A stretch of DNA of 44,230 bases from the NCBI RefSeq assembly GCF_001683335.1, contig NZ_CP016201.1, positions 913,572-957,801 of the forward strand, read 5' to 3'. The notes beneath the pieces are model-generated. The model was not told the DNA's origin and did no database searches. It saw only the letters and a program-made list of their open reading frames with translations. The stretch is from Selenomonas sp. oral taxon 126. GTDB taxonomy: Bacteria > Bacillota > Negativicutes > Selenomonadales > Selenomonadaceae. Positions within the stretch are counted from its first letter, which is position 1. Each line of letters begins with the position of its first letter. This document shows, one piece after another, positions 8,088-15,602 of the stretch. Both the position numbers and the translations under genes were made by a program.

Positions 8088-8248
8088 AGGAATCGCTGAT
8101 AAAATAGACCCTCAAATTGGCGTAGATTTTTCGTCCGAACTAGGAGGCAAACCGGACGCATAGCAGAGGCTATGTGGAGGATTTGCCGACACAGTGCGGG
8201 CAAAAAAGATGCGTCAAGATGGCGGTGCTGAATTTATCAGTGCTTCCT
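8088..8248 (-). mobile_element. MITE-like element A, copy 4
   Basis: 161 bp, flanked by TA (8086-8087, 8249-8250), ends AGGAATCGCTGATAAA and TTTATCAGTGCTTCCT, with a short internal deletion near its left end. It lies between the MutS-family gene and trpS, and its right end carries the apparent -35 of trpS. Confidence 0.85.
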
Positions 8249-8262
8249 TAATGGTATATAAT
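8234..8262 (+). promoter_or_regulatory. trpS promoter with the -35 inside a MITE end
   Basis: TTATCA (8234-8239, four of six consensus bases), exactly 17 bases, then a perfect TATAAT (8257-8262). The -35 lies within the terminal inverted repeat of MITE copy 4 and the -10 lies outside it. The leader to the ATG is only about 28 bases, so there is no room for a T-box. Confidence 0.6.
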
Positions 8263-8296
8263 AGAGAAACATTTTACAGATAAAGGAAGGAACGTC

Positions 8297-9307
8297 ATGA
8301 ACGAAAAGGACGCAGTCACCTCCCGCCGCAAGATCATCCTGAGCGGCATCCAGCCCACCGGCACATTCACCCTCGGCAACTATCTCGGCGCGGTGAAGAA
8401 CTGGCGGCGCTTGCAGGAGGAGTATGACTGCTATTATTTTGTCGCCGACCTGCACGCGCTGACGGTGTATCATGATCCTGCCGCACGGCGCAAGGCGAGC
8501 CGTGAGGCGTTCGCGCTGCTGCTCGCGTGCGGGCTCGACCCGGAGCAGAGTCTCGTCTTCATCCAGAGTCACGTGCCCGCGCACGCGCAGATGGGGTGGA
8601 TGCTCTCCTGCCTCAGCCCGTTCGGCGACCTCACGCGCATGACGCAGTTCAAGGATAAATCTGCAAAGCACCCCGAGGATATCAACGCGGGGCTCTTTAC
8701 CTATCCTGCGCTGATGGCGGGCGACATCCTGCTCTATCAGGCGGACTACGTGCCCGTCGGTGCGGATCAGACGCAGCACCTCGAGTTCACGCGCAATGTC
8801 GCCGCGCGGTTCAACCACGTCTACGGCGAGACGTTCCGTCTGCCCGAGGGCTACTTCCCAAAGGCGGGCGCGCGCGTCATGAGTCTCGCGGAACCGACGG
8901 CAAAGATGAGCAAGTCAGATGAGAACGCAAAGGCGACAATCTATATCCTCGACGATGAGAAGACGATTCTGAAGAAATTCAAGTCCGCTGTGACGGACAG
9001 CGAGGCGGAGGTTGCGTTCCGCGAGGGCAAGGACGGTATCAACAATCTGATGACGATCTACGCCGCTGTGACGGGCAGGTCGATGGACGAGATTGCAACG
9101 GAGTTCGCGGGCAAGGGCTACGGCGACTTCAAGACTGCCGTCGGCACGGTGGTCGCGGAGGAACTGCGCGCGATCCGCGAGAACTACGCGCGCCTCCTTG
9201 CGGACAAAGCGTATCTCAATGCTGAGATTGCACGCGGTGCGGAACGCGCCGCGCACATCGCGGAAAAGACACTCCGTAAGACGATGCGAAAGATGGGGCT
9301 GTGCTGA
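8297..9307 (+). CDS. trpS: Tryptophanyl-tRNA synthetase
   Basis: This 336-residue class I aminoacyl-tRNA synthetase charges tRNA-Trp in the cytosol. The HIGH-type motif is TFTLGNYLG (about residues 23-31) after the typical SGIQPTG, and the KMSKS loop is AKMSKSDENAK (about 202-212). Length is normal. The ATG follows AAGGAAGG. It is the first gene of the long plus-strand run that carries the phosphonate genes. Its TGA overlaps the ATG of the cytidylyltransferase by one base, so the two are probably co-translated. Confidence 0.97.
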   Translation: MNEKDAVTSRRKIILSGIQPTGTFTLGNYLGAVKNWRRLQEEYDCYYFVADLHALTVYHDPAARRKASREAFALLLACGLDPEQSLVFIQSHVPAHAQMGWMLSCLSPFGDLTRMTQFKDKSAKHPEDINAGLFTYPALMAGDILLYQADYVPVGADQTQHLEFTRNVAARFNHVYGETFRLPEGYFPKAGARVMSLAEPTAKMSKSDENAKATIYILDDEKTILKKFKSAVTDSEAEVAFREGKDGINNLMTIYAAVTGRSMDEIATEFAGKGYGDFKTAVGTVVAEELRAIRENYARLLADKAYLNAEIARGAERAAHIAEKTLRKTMRKMGLC

Positions 9308-10026
9308 TGGCAGCACATCGCGTGACCCGTGCCGTGATTCTGGCGGCGGGACGCGGCTCACGGCTTTCGCCGCTGACGGATCGCGTACCCAAGCCGCTCG
9401 TGCCTGTGAATGGTGTGCCGATCATCGCGACCATCCTCGATGCGCTTAACGCGGCGGGGGTTTCGTCGATTACTATTGTGCGGGGGTATTGCGGCGCGGC
9501 ATTTGACATGCTCCACGCAGAATACCCGCATCTTTCCTATATCGACAATCCCGACTGGATGGCGGCAAATAATATCTCCTCGATTGCGCTTGCGGGGCGT
9601 GCGGGACTGCTCGCGGACAGCTACGTCATTGAGGGGGATCTCTATCTCGCGAATCCCGCCGTCATCACGCCCACGCAGGAGCGCACGAACTACATCGCAT
9701 TTCCTGTCGAATCGACGGACGACTGGTGTTTTGATACGGATGCGGCGGGGAAGATCACACACATTGACACGGCAAGCGATCACCCCTGTCATCAGATGCT
9801 CGGGCTGTCCTACTGGACGGCGGAGGACGGACGGCTGCTCGCGAAATGCGCGAATGAGCTCTACCGCGAGGAGCGCTACCGTCAGCTCTACTGGGACGAA
9901 ATTATGCTGAAGTATTTCCCCCATGAATGCGATGTATATATCAGGGAGTGCACACGCACAGATGTGTGGGAGATCGACACGGTGGAGGAGCTGCGGGCAC
10001 TGGAGGAGCGGGTAAGAGGGAAATAA
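9307..10026 (+). CDS. LicC/PntC-like sugar-phosphate cytidylyltransferase, probably for aminoethylphosphonate
   Basis: This 239-residue nucleotidyltransferase has the GT-A nucleotide-binding signature AVILAAGRGSRLSPLTDRVPK near the start (about 8-29), then GDLYLANP (about 111) for metal binding and DVWEIDTVEEL near the end. It resembles CTP:phosphocholine cytidylyltransferase LicC and the AEP cytidylyltransferase PntC. With PEP mutase, decarboxylase and transaminase in the same run, CMP-AEP is the most likely product; phosphocholine or another phospho-headgroup remains possible. The ATG at 9307 overlaps the trpS stop (TGATG). It is followed by a 238-base gap holding repeat B, so the next gene may be less tightly coupled. 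Confidence 0.8.
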   Translation: MAAHRVTRAVILAAGRGSRLSPLTDRVPKPLVPVNGVPIIATILDALNAAGVSSITIVRGYCGAAFDMLHAEYPHLSYIDNPDWMAANNISSIALAGRAGLLADSYVIEGDLYLANPAVITPTQERTNYIAFPVESTDDWCFDTDAAGKITHIDTASDHPCHQMLGLSYWTAEDGRLLAKCANELYREERYRQLYWDEIMLKYFPHECDVYIRECTRTDVWEIDTVEELRALEERVRGK

Positions 10027-10232
10027 GCTTCCCCCGTCGGGACGGGGGAGGCTAATATGCCGCAGCCTAAAAGCCTCCCCCCTCCGCAGAGGGGGAGGGG
10101 GACCGCGAGAGCGGTGGAAGGGGCGCTTTGGGCAGCAGAGTTTTTCTATCGTCGGAGATGCGTACAAGCCACCGGCGCCCCCACCGTCACGCTGACGCGT
10201 GCCACCTCCCCCGTCGCGACGGGGGAGGCATA
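10026..10232. repeat. GC-rich palindromic repeat B, copy 3 (double unit)
   Basis: Two facing blocks, GCTTCCCCCGTCGGGACGGG and later CCACCTCCCCCGTCGCGACG, surround CCTCCCCCCTCCGCAGAGGG and a GCGGTGGAAGGGGCGCTTTG tail. It fills the gap between the cytidylyltransferase and PEP mutase genes. Confidence 0.75.
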
Positions 10233-10264
10233 AATACTAAAACGGGAATAGAGGGAAACGAAAT

Positions 10265-11560
10265 ATGAAAAGAGTCTACACCTGCTTCTGCACCGATATC
10301 ATCCACGAGGGGCATCGGAACCTCCTGCGTGCGGCTGCGGAGCTGGGCGAGGTGACGGTGGGCGTGCTCTCCGATGCGGAGATGGTGCGCTACAACCGCT
10401 TTCCGACGAAGACGCTCGCCGAGCGCATGGAGATGATCCGCGTCCTCCCCGAGGTCGCGGAGGTTGTCGTGCAGGAGCATATCATGTACGACGAGATCCT
10501 GGACCGCCTGCGCCCCGACTACGTTGTGCACGGGAGCAACTGGGCGCAGGGCCCTGAGTCCTCCATCCGCAAGAACGTCCTCGCGTGCCTTGCGCGCTAT
10601 GGCGGGGAGCTCGTCGAGCCGCCGTACACGGAGAATGCCGAGGTACGCAACATCGACTGGCGGATGCGCGAGCAGCTCGCCATGCCCGAGGCGCGGCGCG
10701 GACGGCTGCGCCGCCTCCTCGCGATCGTTCCCATCGTGAAGACCATCGAGGTGCACAACGGACTCACGGGGCTGATCGCGGAGAAAACCGTCGTCGAAAG
10801 CGACGGCGGGCTCGACCAGTTCGATGCCATGTGGATCTCGAGCCTCTGCGACTCGACTTCGCGCGGCAAGCCCGACATCGAGCTGGTCGACCTCTCCGAC
10901 CGCATCCAGACCATCAACGAGGTCATGGACGTGACGACGAAGCCCATCATCCTCGATATGGACACGGGCGGCACGGCGGAGCATTTCGCGTACAACGTCC
11001 GCACGCTTGAGCGCCTTGGCGTCTCCGCTGTCATCATCGAGGACAAGACGGGCGCGAAGCGCAACTCGCTCTTCGGCACGGAGGTCGCGCAGACGCAGGA
11101 CACGATCGAGAACTTCTCCGAGAAGATCGCGGCGGGCAAGGCGGCGCAGCGCACGGAGGAGTTCATGATCATCGCGCGCATCGAGAGCCTGATCCTCGAA
11201 AAAGGGCTTGACGATGCCCTTGTACGCGCAGAGGGCTACGTCGCGGCGGGCGCGGACGGCATCATGATCCACTCGCGCGCCAAATCGCCCGACGAGGTCA
11301 TTGCATTCTGCGATGTGTTCCGCGCAAAGCACCCTGATATCCCCATCGTTGCGGTTCCCTCCTCCTACAACACGGTGACGGAGGCGGAGCTCGCAGCGCA
11401 CGGCGTGCGCATCGTCATCTACGCGAACCAGCTCACGCGCAGCGCCTTCCCCGCAATGGAGAACGCGGCGCGCTCCATCCTCGTCCACCACCGTGCGCAC
11501 GAGATCGACAGCACACTCCTGCCGATCAAGGACATCATCAGACTGATTGAGGTCATGTAA
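10265..11560 (+). CDS. pepM: Phosphoenolpyruvate mutase with N-terminal cytidylyltransferase-like domain
   Basis: This 431-residue fusion makes the C-P bond: PEP is rearranged to phosphonopyruvate, the entry step of nearly all phosphonate synthesis. The C-terminal two thirds (about 160-431) are an isocitrate-lyase-like barrel with the diagnostic EDK-X5-NS motif (EDKTGAKRNS, about 259-268), DMDTGGTAE and ARIESL. The first ~130 residues are a separate TagD/GCT-like nucleotidyltransferase domain with its HxGH motif (HEGH, about 15-18). That domain could activate AEP or a partner alcohol, or be a remnant. The ATG follows AGAGGGAAACG. The methyltransferase gene starts on the base after its stop. 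Confidence 0.92.
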   Translation: MKRVYTCFCTDIIHEGHRNLLRAAAELGEVTVGVLSDAEMVRYNRFPTKTLAERMEMIRVLPEVAEVVVQEHIMYDEILDRLRPDYVVHGSNWAQGPESSIRKNVLACLARYGGELVEPPYTENAEVRNIDWRMREQLAMPEARRGRLRRLLAIVPIVKTIEVHNGLTGLIAEKTVVESDGGLDQFDAMWISSLCDSTSRGKPDIELVDLSDRIQTINEVMDVTTKPIILDMDTGGTAEHFAYNVRTLERLGVSAVIIEDKTGAKRNSLFGTEVAQTQDTIENFSEKIAAGKAAQRTEEFMIIARIESLILEKGLDDALVRAEGYVAAGADGIMIHSRAKSPDEVIAFCDVFRAKHPDIPIVAVPSSYNTVTEAELAAHGVRIVIYANQLTRSAFPAMENAARSILVHHRAHEIDSTLLPIKDIIRLIEVM

Positions 11561-12268
11561 TTGGGAAATAAATGGAAAGAGATCTGGAACCGCAGGAAGC
11601 CCGTCACGGGCGAACTCGACGGCGACTGGGAACACGTTTATCTCGAGCTGAAACGGCTCAACGGCTACGATGTGATGGAGGGCGGCGTACCGCTCGACTC
11701 TTTTCTGAACTTTCACGCGGGGCTCGTGGAACTGCTCGATCTCACGCCGGGCAAGTCGGTCTACGAGGTGGGTTGCGGCGCGGGAGCGAATATGTACCTC
11801 ATGCAGCGCGAGGGGATGATTGTCGGCGGCTCGGACTACGCCGAGGGGCTGATCGAAACGGCGCATGCTGTCGTTCCCAACGCACGCGAGATGGGAGCGA
11901 TGGAGGCGGCGGATATCCCGACGGAGGAGAAATACGATGCGGTCTACTCCTGCGGCGTCTTCTCCTATTTCCCCGACCATGACTACGCCACACGCGTCCT
12001 TGAGCGGATGCTCGCAAAGAGTCGGCATGCGATTGGCATTACGGAGCTGCACGACCGCACGAAACGGCAGGACTATCTCGCGTTCCGCCGCGCGAACATC
12101 CCGAACTACGATGAACGCTATGAGGGGCTGGGACGCCTTTTCTTCCGCAGAGAGTTCTTCGAGGACTTTGCGCGGGAACACGATCTGCGTCTCGTATTCC
12201 CAAATCTCGAAATGGCAAATTACTGGAACACGCCGTTTATCTTCACCTGTTTTATGTATCGGAAGTGA
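11561..12268 (+). CDS. SAM-dependent class I methyltransferase
   Basis: This 235-residue enzyme has motif I EVGCGAGANMY (about 67-77) and a motif II/III region DAVYSCGVFSYF (about 126-137), typical of small-molecule methyltransferases. The start is TTG at 11561, directly after the TAA of PEP mutase, with GAGG nine bases upstream; nearby ATGs are out of frame. The substrate is unknown. Its place between PEP mutase and AEP transaminase suggests N-methylation of AEP or methylation of an AEP-bearing product, but nothing in the protein proves this. Confidence 0.8.
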   Translation: MGNKWKEIWNRRKPVTGELDGDWEHVYLELKRLNGYDVMEGGVPLDSFLNFHAGLVELLDLTPGKSVYEVGCGAGANMYLMQREGMIVGGSDYAEGLIETAHAVVPNAREMGAMEAADIPTEEKYDAVYSCGVFSYFPDHDYATRVLERMLAKSRHAIGITELHDRTKRQDYLAFRRANIPNYDERYEGLGRLFFRREFFEDFAREHDLRLVFPNLEMANYWNTPFIFTCFMYRK

Positions 12269-12271
12269 CCT

Positions 12272-13366
12272 ATGGACATCAAACGCAACATTCTCCTCAA
12301 CCCCGGTCCCGCGACAACGACCGATACGGTCAAGCGTGCGCAGCTCGTTCCCGACATCTGTCCGCGCGAGCGTGAGTTCGGTGCGCTCATGCGGGAGCTG
12401 GGCACAGATCTGTTAAAGGTCGTCCACGCAAATGAAGCGGAGTGGACGACCGTCCTTTTCTGCGGCTCGGGTACGATCTGCATGGACGCGTGCGTCAGCT
12501 CGCTCATCCCCGCTGACGGAAAGCTCCTCATCGTCAACAATGGGGCGTATTCCGCGCGGGCGGCAGAGATGGCGCGTGCGTATTCCGTGCCGCATATCGA
12601 CCTCTCCTTCCCCGTGGACGGTCTGCCCGATCTTGCGGTGGTCGAGCGGGTACTGGATGAAACCCCCGATATCTCCGCCGTCTACACGACGCATCAGGAG
12701 ACGGGCACGGGCATCCTGAACCCCGTGCGGGAGATCGGTGCGCTCGCGCATGCGCACGGCGCTGTCATGATTGCGGACACGATCTCGACCTATGCGATGC
12801 TCCCGTTCTCCGTCGATGAGATGAACATCGACGTGTGTATGTCCTCGGCGCAGAAGGGCATCCAAGGCATGACGGGACTTTCGTTTGTGCTGGCGAAAAA
12901 GGCCGTGCTCGCAGCGGCAAAGGCGTATCCTGTGCGCTCCTACTACACGAACCTCGTCATGCAGCATACGGGATTCGAGCAGACGGGCGAGATGCGGTTC
13001 ACCCCGCCCGTGCAGACGGTCTATGCGGCAAAGCGCGCGCTTGCGGAGTATTTCGCCGAGGGTGCGGCGAAGAAATGGGCGCGCCACACGCGCACAATCG
13101 ACGCCATCCACGCGGGACTTGCAAAGCTCGGGCTGAAGGAAGCGATTCCGCGCGCGATCCAGTCGGGGCTGGTCGTTGCGGTGGAGTATCCGCAGGACTT
13201 TGATTTCACACGCGTGCACGACTACTGCTATGAGCGTGGCTATACGATCTACCCCGGCAAGATGCAGAGCGCGGCGACGTTCCGCCTCTGCGCGCTCGGG
13301 GCGATCGATGCGCCCGACATTGCGGGCTTCTTCCGCGTGCTTGAGGAAGCACTGAACGCGTCATAA
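12272..13366 (+). CDS. phnW: 2-aminoethylphosphonate transaminase
   Basis: This 364-residue fold-type I PLP enzyme interconverts phosphonoacetaldehyde plus an amino donor and AEP. It has the family start NILLNPGPATT, the phosphate-binding GSGTICMDA (about 69-77), ADTISTY (about 171) and the PLP lysine in SSAQKGIQG (about 192-200). PhnW also serves AEP breakdown, but here it sits with PEP mutase and phosphonopyruvate decarboxylase, so synthesis is the natural direction. It begins three bases after the methyltransferase stop. No phosphonatase (PhnX) or C-P lyase gene is in the window. Confidence 0.9.
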   Translation: MDIKRNILLNPGPATTTDTVKRAQLVPDICPREREFGALMRELGTDLLKVVHANEAEWTTVLFCGSGTICMDACVSSLIPADGKLLIVNNGAYSARAAEMARAYSVPHIDLSFPVDGLPDLAVVERVLDETPDISAVYTTHQETGTGILNPVREIGALAHAHGAVMIADTISTYAMLPFSVDEMNIDVCMSSAQKGIQGMTGLSFVLAKKAVLAAAKAYPVRSYYTNLVMQHTGFEQTGEMRFTPPVQTVYAAKRALAEYFAEGAAKKWARHTRTIDAIHAGLAKLGLKEAIPRAIQSGLVVAVEYPQDFDFTRVHDYCYERGYTIYPGKMQSAATFRLCALGAIDAPDIAGFFRVLEEALNAS

Positions 13367-13369
13367 AAG

Positions 13370-13424
13370 CCTTCCTCGCCGGTGCGGGGGAGGGAGATCA
13401 TGCGCGGCATGGTGGAGGGGCGCC
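13370..13424. repeat. GC-rich palindromic repeat B, copy 4 (short)
   Basis: CCTTCCTCGCCGGTGCGGGG then GAGGGAGATC, ATGCGCGGCAT and GGTGGAGGGGCGCCATG, a single shortened unit between phnW and the first AP-superfamily gene. Confidence 0.6.
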
Positions 13425-13463
13425 ATGAAGAGCAGAGGGAGATCAACCACAGAAAGGAATCTC

Positions 13464-15590
13464 ATGATGGACGATTTCACGGTATTTTGGCAAAACAACG
13501 AACGCGCCCGTGCACTCTTTTACGACCTCCTTGCCCGCGCGCAGCGCGAGGAATACGATGATGATTTTCTCGCCCGACTCGCCGCCTATCGGGAGGCAGG
13601 GGGCGATGCGGCGCACGCGGACATCTTCGCCGCCGAGTACCTCCTCTACGAGGGGGATGCAGAGACGGCGTGCATCTGTGCGGAGCGGGCATATCGCGTT
13701 TGTCCGCTCGAACCATGTGTCTGGCAGGCACTCGAACACGCATACAATGCTACGGGACATTATGCGGAGGCACTCGTCATGCAGTGCCGCAGGGGAAATC
13801 TGTTCGAGCTGTCGTTTTCTCTTTCCTGTCCCTGTCATGTGCTGACAGAGGATGTGTGTGCTCGCATGTCCATCGCGCTCGGTCTTCCGATACGTGCGCC
13901 CCTCTGCACGCATCGCCTCAGTCTGGATGAGAATGGCGAACTCCGGCGAAGCCGTGCAGGGATGTTTATGGGAGAGTTTTTGCCGCAGGACGCAGCTGAT
14001 CGGCCGCCCTACTATGTAGGGGTCTATACGGAACAGGGGCTGTTCGGGGCAAAGACGTGGCAGGCAGAGGCGGTACGCACCGAACCGGGCTGTGCCGTCT
14101 TTGGCGGGGGCGATATGGTCTTTGATCTGATGCGTGCGCGGCGCGTATCGTCTGCTGTGACGATTGACCTTGAAACGCCATCCGAAATCATCCTCCCGAT
14201 CATGGGGACGGGGAAGCTGCAGGTACCGATAATACCACAGCAGCTTCGTGTCAAGACAGCATCGGTCGATGGGGAGGCGTGGATCAGTCCGGCGACAACA
14301 AACTATTTCCGTCTCACGGAGAGCGCGGTCCTCTCCTCCAATGCGGCGTTCATCGTCGGCACGCCGATCCGCGTCGGACACAGTCCCACACGGAAAAAAC
14401 TCGTGCTGAATATCCTCGTCGATGCCCTCCCGTGGAAGATCATCGGGCAGGACTTTGCCGCATCTATGCCGCTAACGCATCGCTTCTTTCAAAAAGGGAC
14501 GATCTTCACGCAGCATTTCTCTGCGGCAGAGCACACCTATTCCTCCATTCCCAACATCGAGACGGGAATGTACGTCCATCACACGCAGATTTTTCAGGAC
14601 AAAATTGCCTATGCGCTCGACCAAAACATCATCACCTTCGCCGAGCGGATGCGCGATGCCGGCTATGCCACGTCCGTCCTCGCGGGTGAGGGAGCCGGGA
14701 TCTACACCGGGGTCATGCGCGGCTATGACCGCATTCTCGTACAGCCCTTCTTCTATCAAGCCTATGACGCGGTCGCGTGCACGATCCGCCATCTCACAGG
14801 CACGGACGATGCGGATCAACTCATCTTCTTGCATACTGCCGACGTACATCCCAGCGGGCAGCCTGCGTTTCAGTTCCCTGCCGCCGTGCAGGCACGACTG
14901 CCGCTCACGCAGCGTCTGACCGTCGGTGAGGACATCGTGCCAAGTCCCTATCTTCCGCCAAGCCCCGCTCGCCACGCATCCTTTTGGCAAGGTGTTGCGG
15001 ATACGGATCGGGCGCTCGGTATGCTCTTTTCCTATCTTGAGGAACACTATGCTCCCGAGGACTATATCGTGAGTCTTTACTCCGATCACGGCGTCTCCAT
15101 CTTCCAGTCGCACCAATACATTGTCTCCGAGGACAGTACAAACGCAACGTGGATGATGCGCGGGGCGGGCGTGCCCGAGGGGATCATCGCGGACGAGCTG
15201 ACGAGCACGGTGGATCTCTACCCTACGCTCGCGCATCTGCTTGATATCCCTGTGGGGGACAATGTAGACGGCGTGCTGCCGAAGATCTTTGGTGGCACAG
15301 GGCGTGAGATCGCGTTCAGCAACTCGATCTTTCCGGGCAAACCCTACTTCCTCGCCGCCCGCGCACGGTCGCACACGCTCTGTCTTGAGACAGAGGACGC
15401 GGTCGGGATGGACGGGACAGTGGACTTTGCGGGGGCAAAGCTCGGGATCTATCCGCGCGCGCATGAGCTTGAGGAGGGCTATGCGGTGGACAGCCCGGAG
15501 CTGCGTGCGTTCTTCTATCCACGTGTACGGGAGTTCGTGCAGGAGATCGGAAACAATGGGGAGGTATTCCCGCCGCCGACGGAGAAATAA
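13464..15590 (+). CDS. AP-superfamily transferase-like protein with TPR-like N-terminus, paralogue 1
   Basis: This 708-residue protein has a helical TPR-like N-terminus (about 30-115), a middle region (about 120-300) and a sulfatase/alkaline-phosphatase-type domain (about 310-700). Visible catalytic features are Asp320 in ILVDALP, the presumed nucleophile Thr358 in HTYSSIPNIETG, Asp460-x-His462-Pro, Asp541-His542-Gly in YSDHG and His667 in PRAHELEEG. Thr in place of Cys/Ser and no CxPSR motif argue against a sulfatase. No signal peptide or membrane helix is seen, so it is probably cytosolic. Start 13464 is chosen because it aligns with the paralogues (residue 9 is the conserved Trp of VFW). 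Neighbouring phosphonate genes suggest an AEP transferase; a phosphonate hydrolase or phosphodiesterase is the alternative. Confidence 0.75.
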   Translation: MMDDFTVFWQNNERARALFYDLLARAQREEYDDDFLARLAAYREAGGDAAHADIFAAEYLLYEGDAETACICAERAYRVCPLEPCVWQALEHAYNATGHYAEALVMQCRRGNLFELSFSLSCPCHVLTEDVCARMSIALGLPIRAPLCTHRLSLDENGELRRSRAGMFMGEFLPQDAADRPPYYVGVYTEQGLFGAKTWQAEAVRTEPGCAVFGGGDMVFDLMRARRVSSAVTIDLETPSEIILPIMGTGKLQVPIIPQQLRVKTASVDGEAWISPATTNYFRLTESAVLSSNAAFIVGTPIRVGHSPTRKKLVLNILVDALPWKIIGQDFAASMPLTHRFFQKGTIFTQHFSAAEHTYSSIPNIETGMYVHHTQIFQDKIAYALDQNIITFAERMRDAGYATSVLAGEGAGIYTGVMRGYDRILVQPFFYQAYDAVACTIRHLTGTDDADQLIFLHTADVHPSGQPAFQFPAAVQARLPLTQRLTVGEDIVPSPYLPPSPARHASFWQGVADTDRALGMLFSYLEEHYAPEDYIVSLYSDHGVSIFQSHQYIVSEDSTNATWMMRGAGVPEGIIADELTSTVDLYPTLAHLLDIPVGDNVDGVLPKIFGGTGREIAFSNSIFPGKPYFLAARARSHTLCLETEDAVGMDGTVDFAGAKLGIYPRAHELEEGYAVDSPELRAFFYPRVREFVQEIGNNGEVFPPPTEK

Positions 15591-15602
15591 AAAGGAAGCT
15601 CT

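Noticed and set aside
8249-8296. T-box or other leader regulation of trpS
   Set aside because: Only about 28 bases separate the promoter from the ATG, too short for a T-box.
10187-12181. 664-residue minus-strand open frame opposite pepM and the methyltransferase
   Set aside because: It is a GC-driven mirror frame with no recognisable domain and no ribosome site, while the plus strand encodes a clear PEP mutase.
12272-13366. phnW as a marker of phosphonate breakdown
   Set aside because: No phnX, phnA or C-P lyase gene is present, while the synthesis enzymes PEP mutase and phosphonopyruvate decarboxylase are in the same run.
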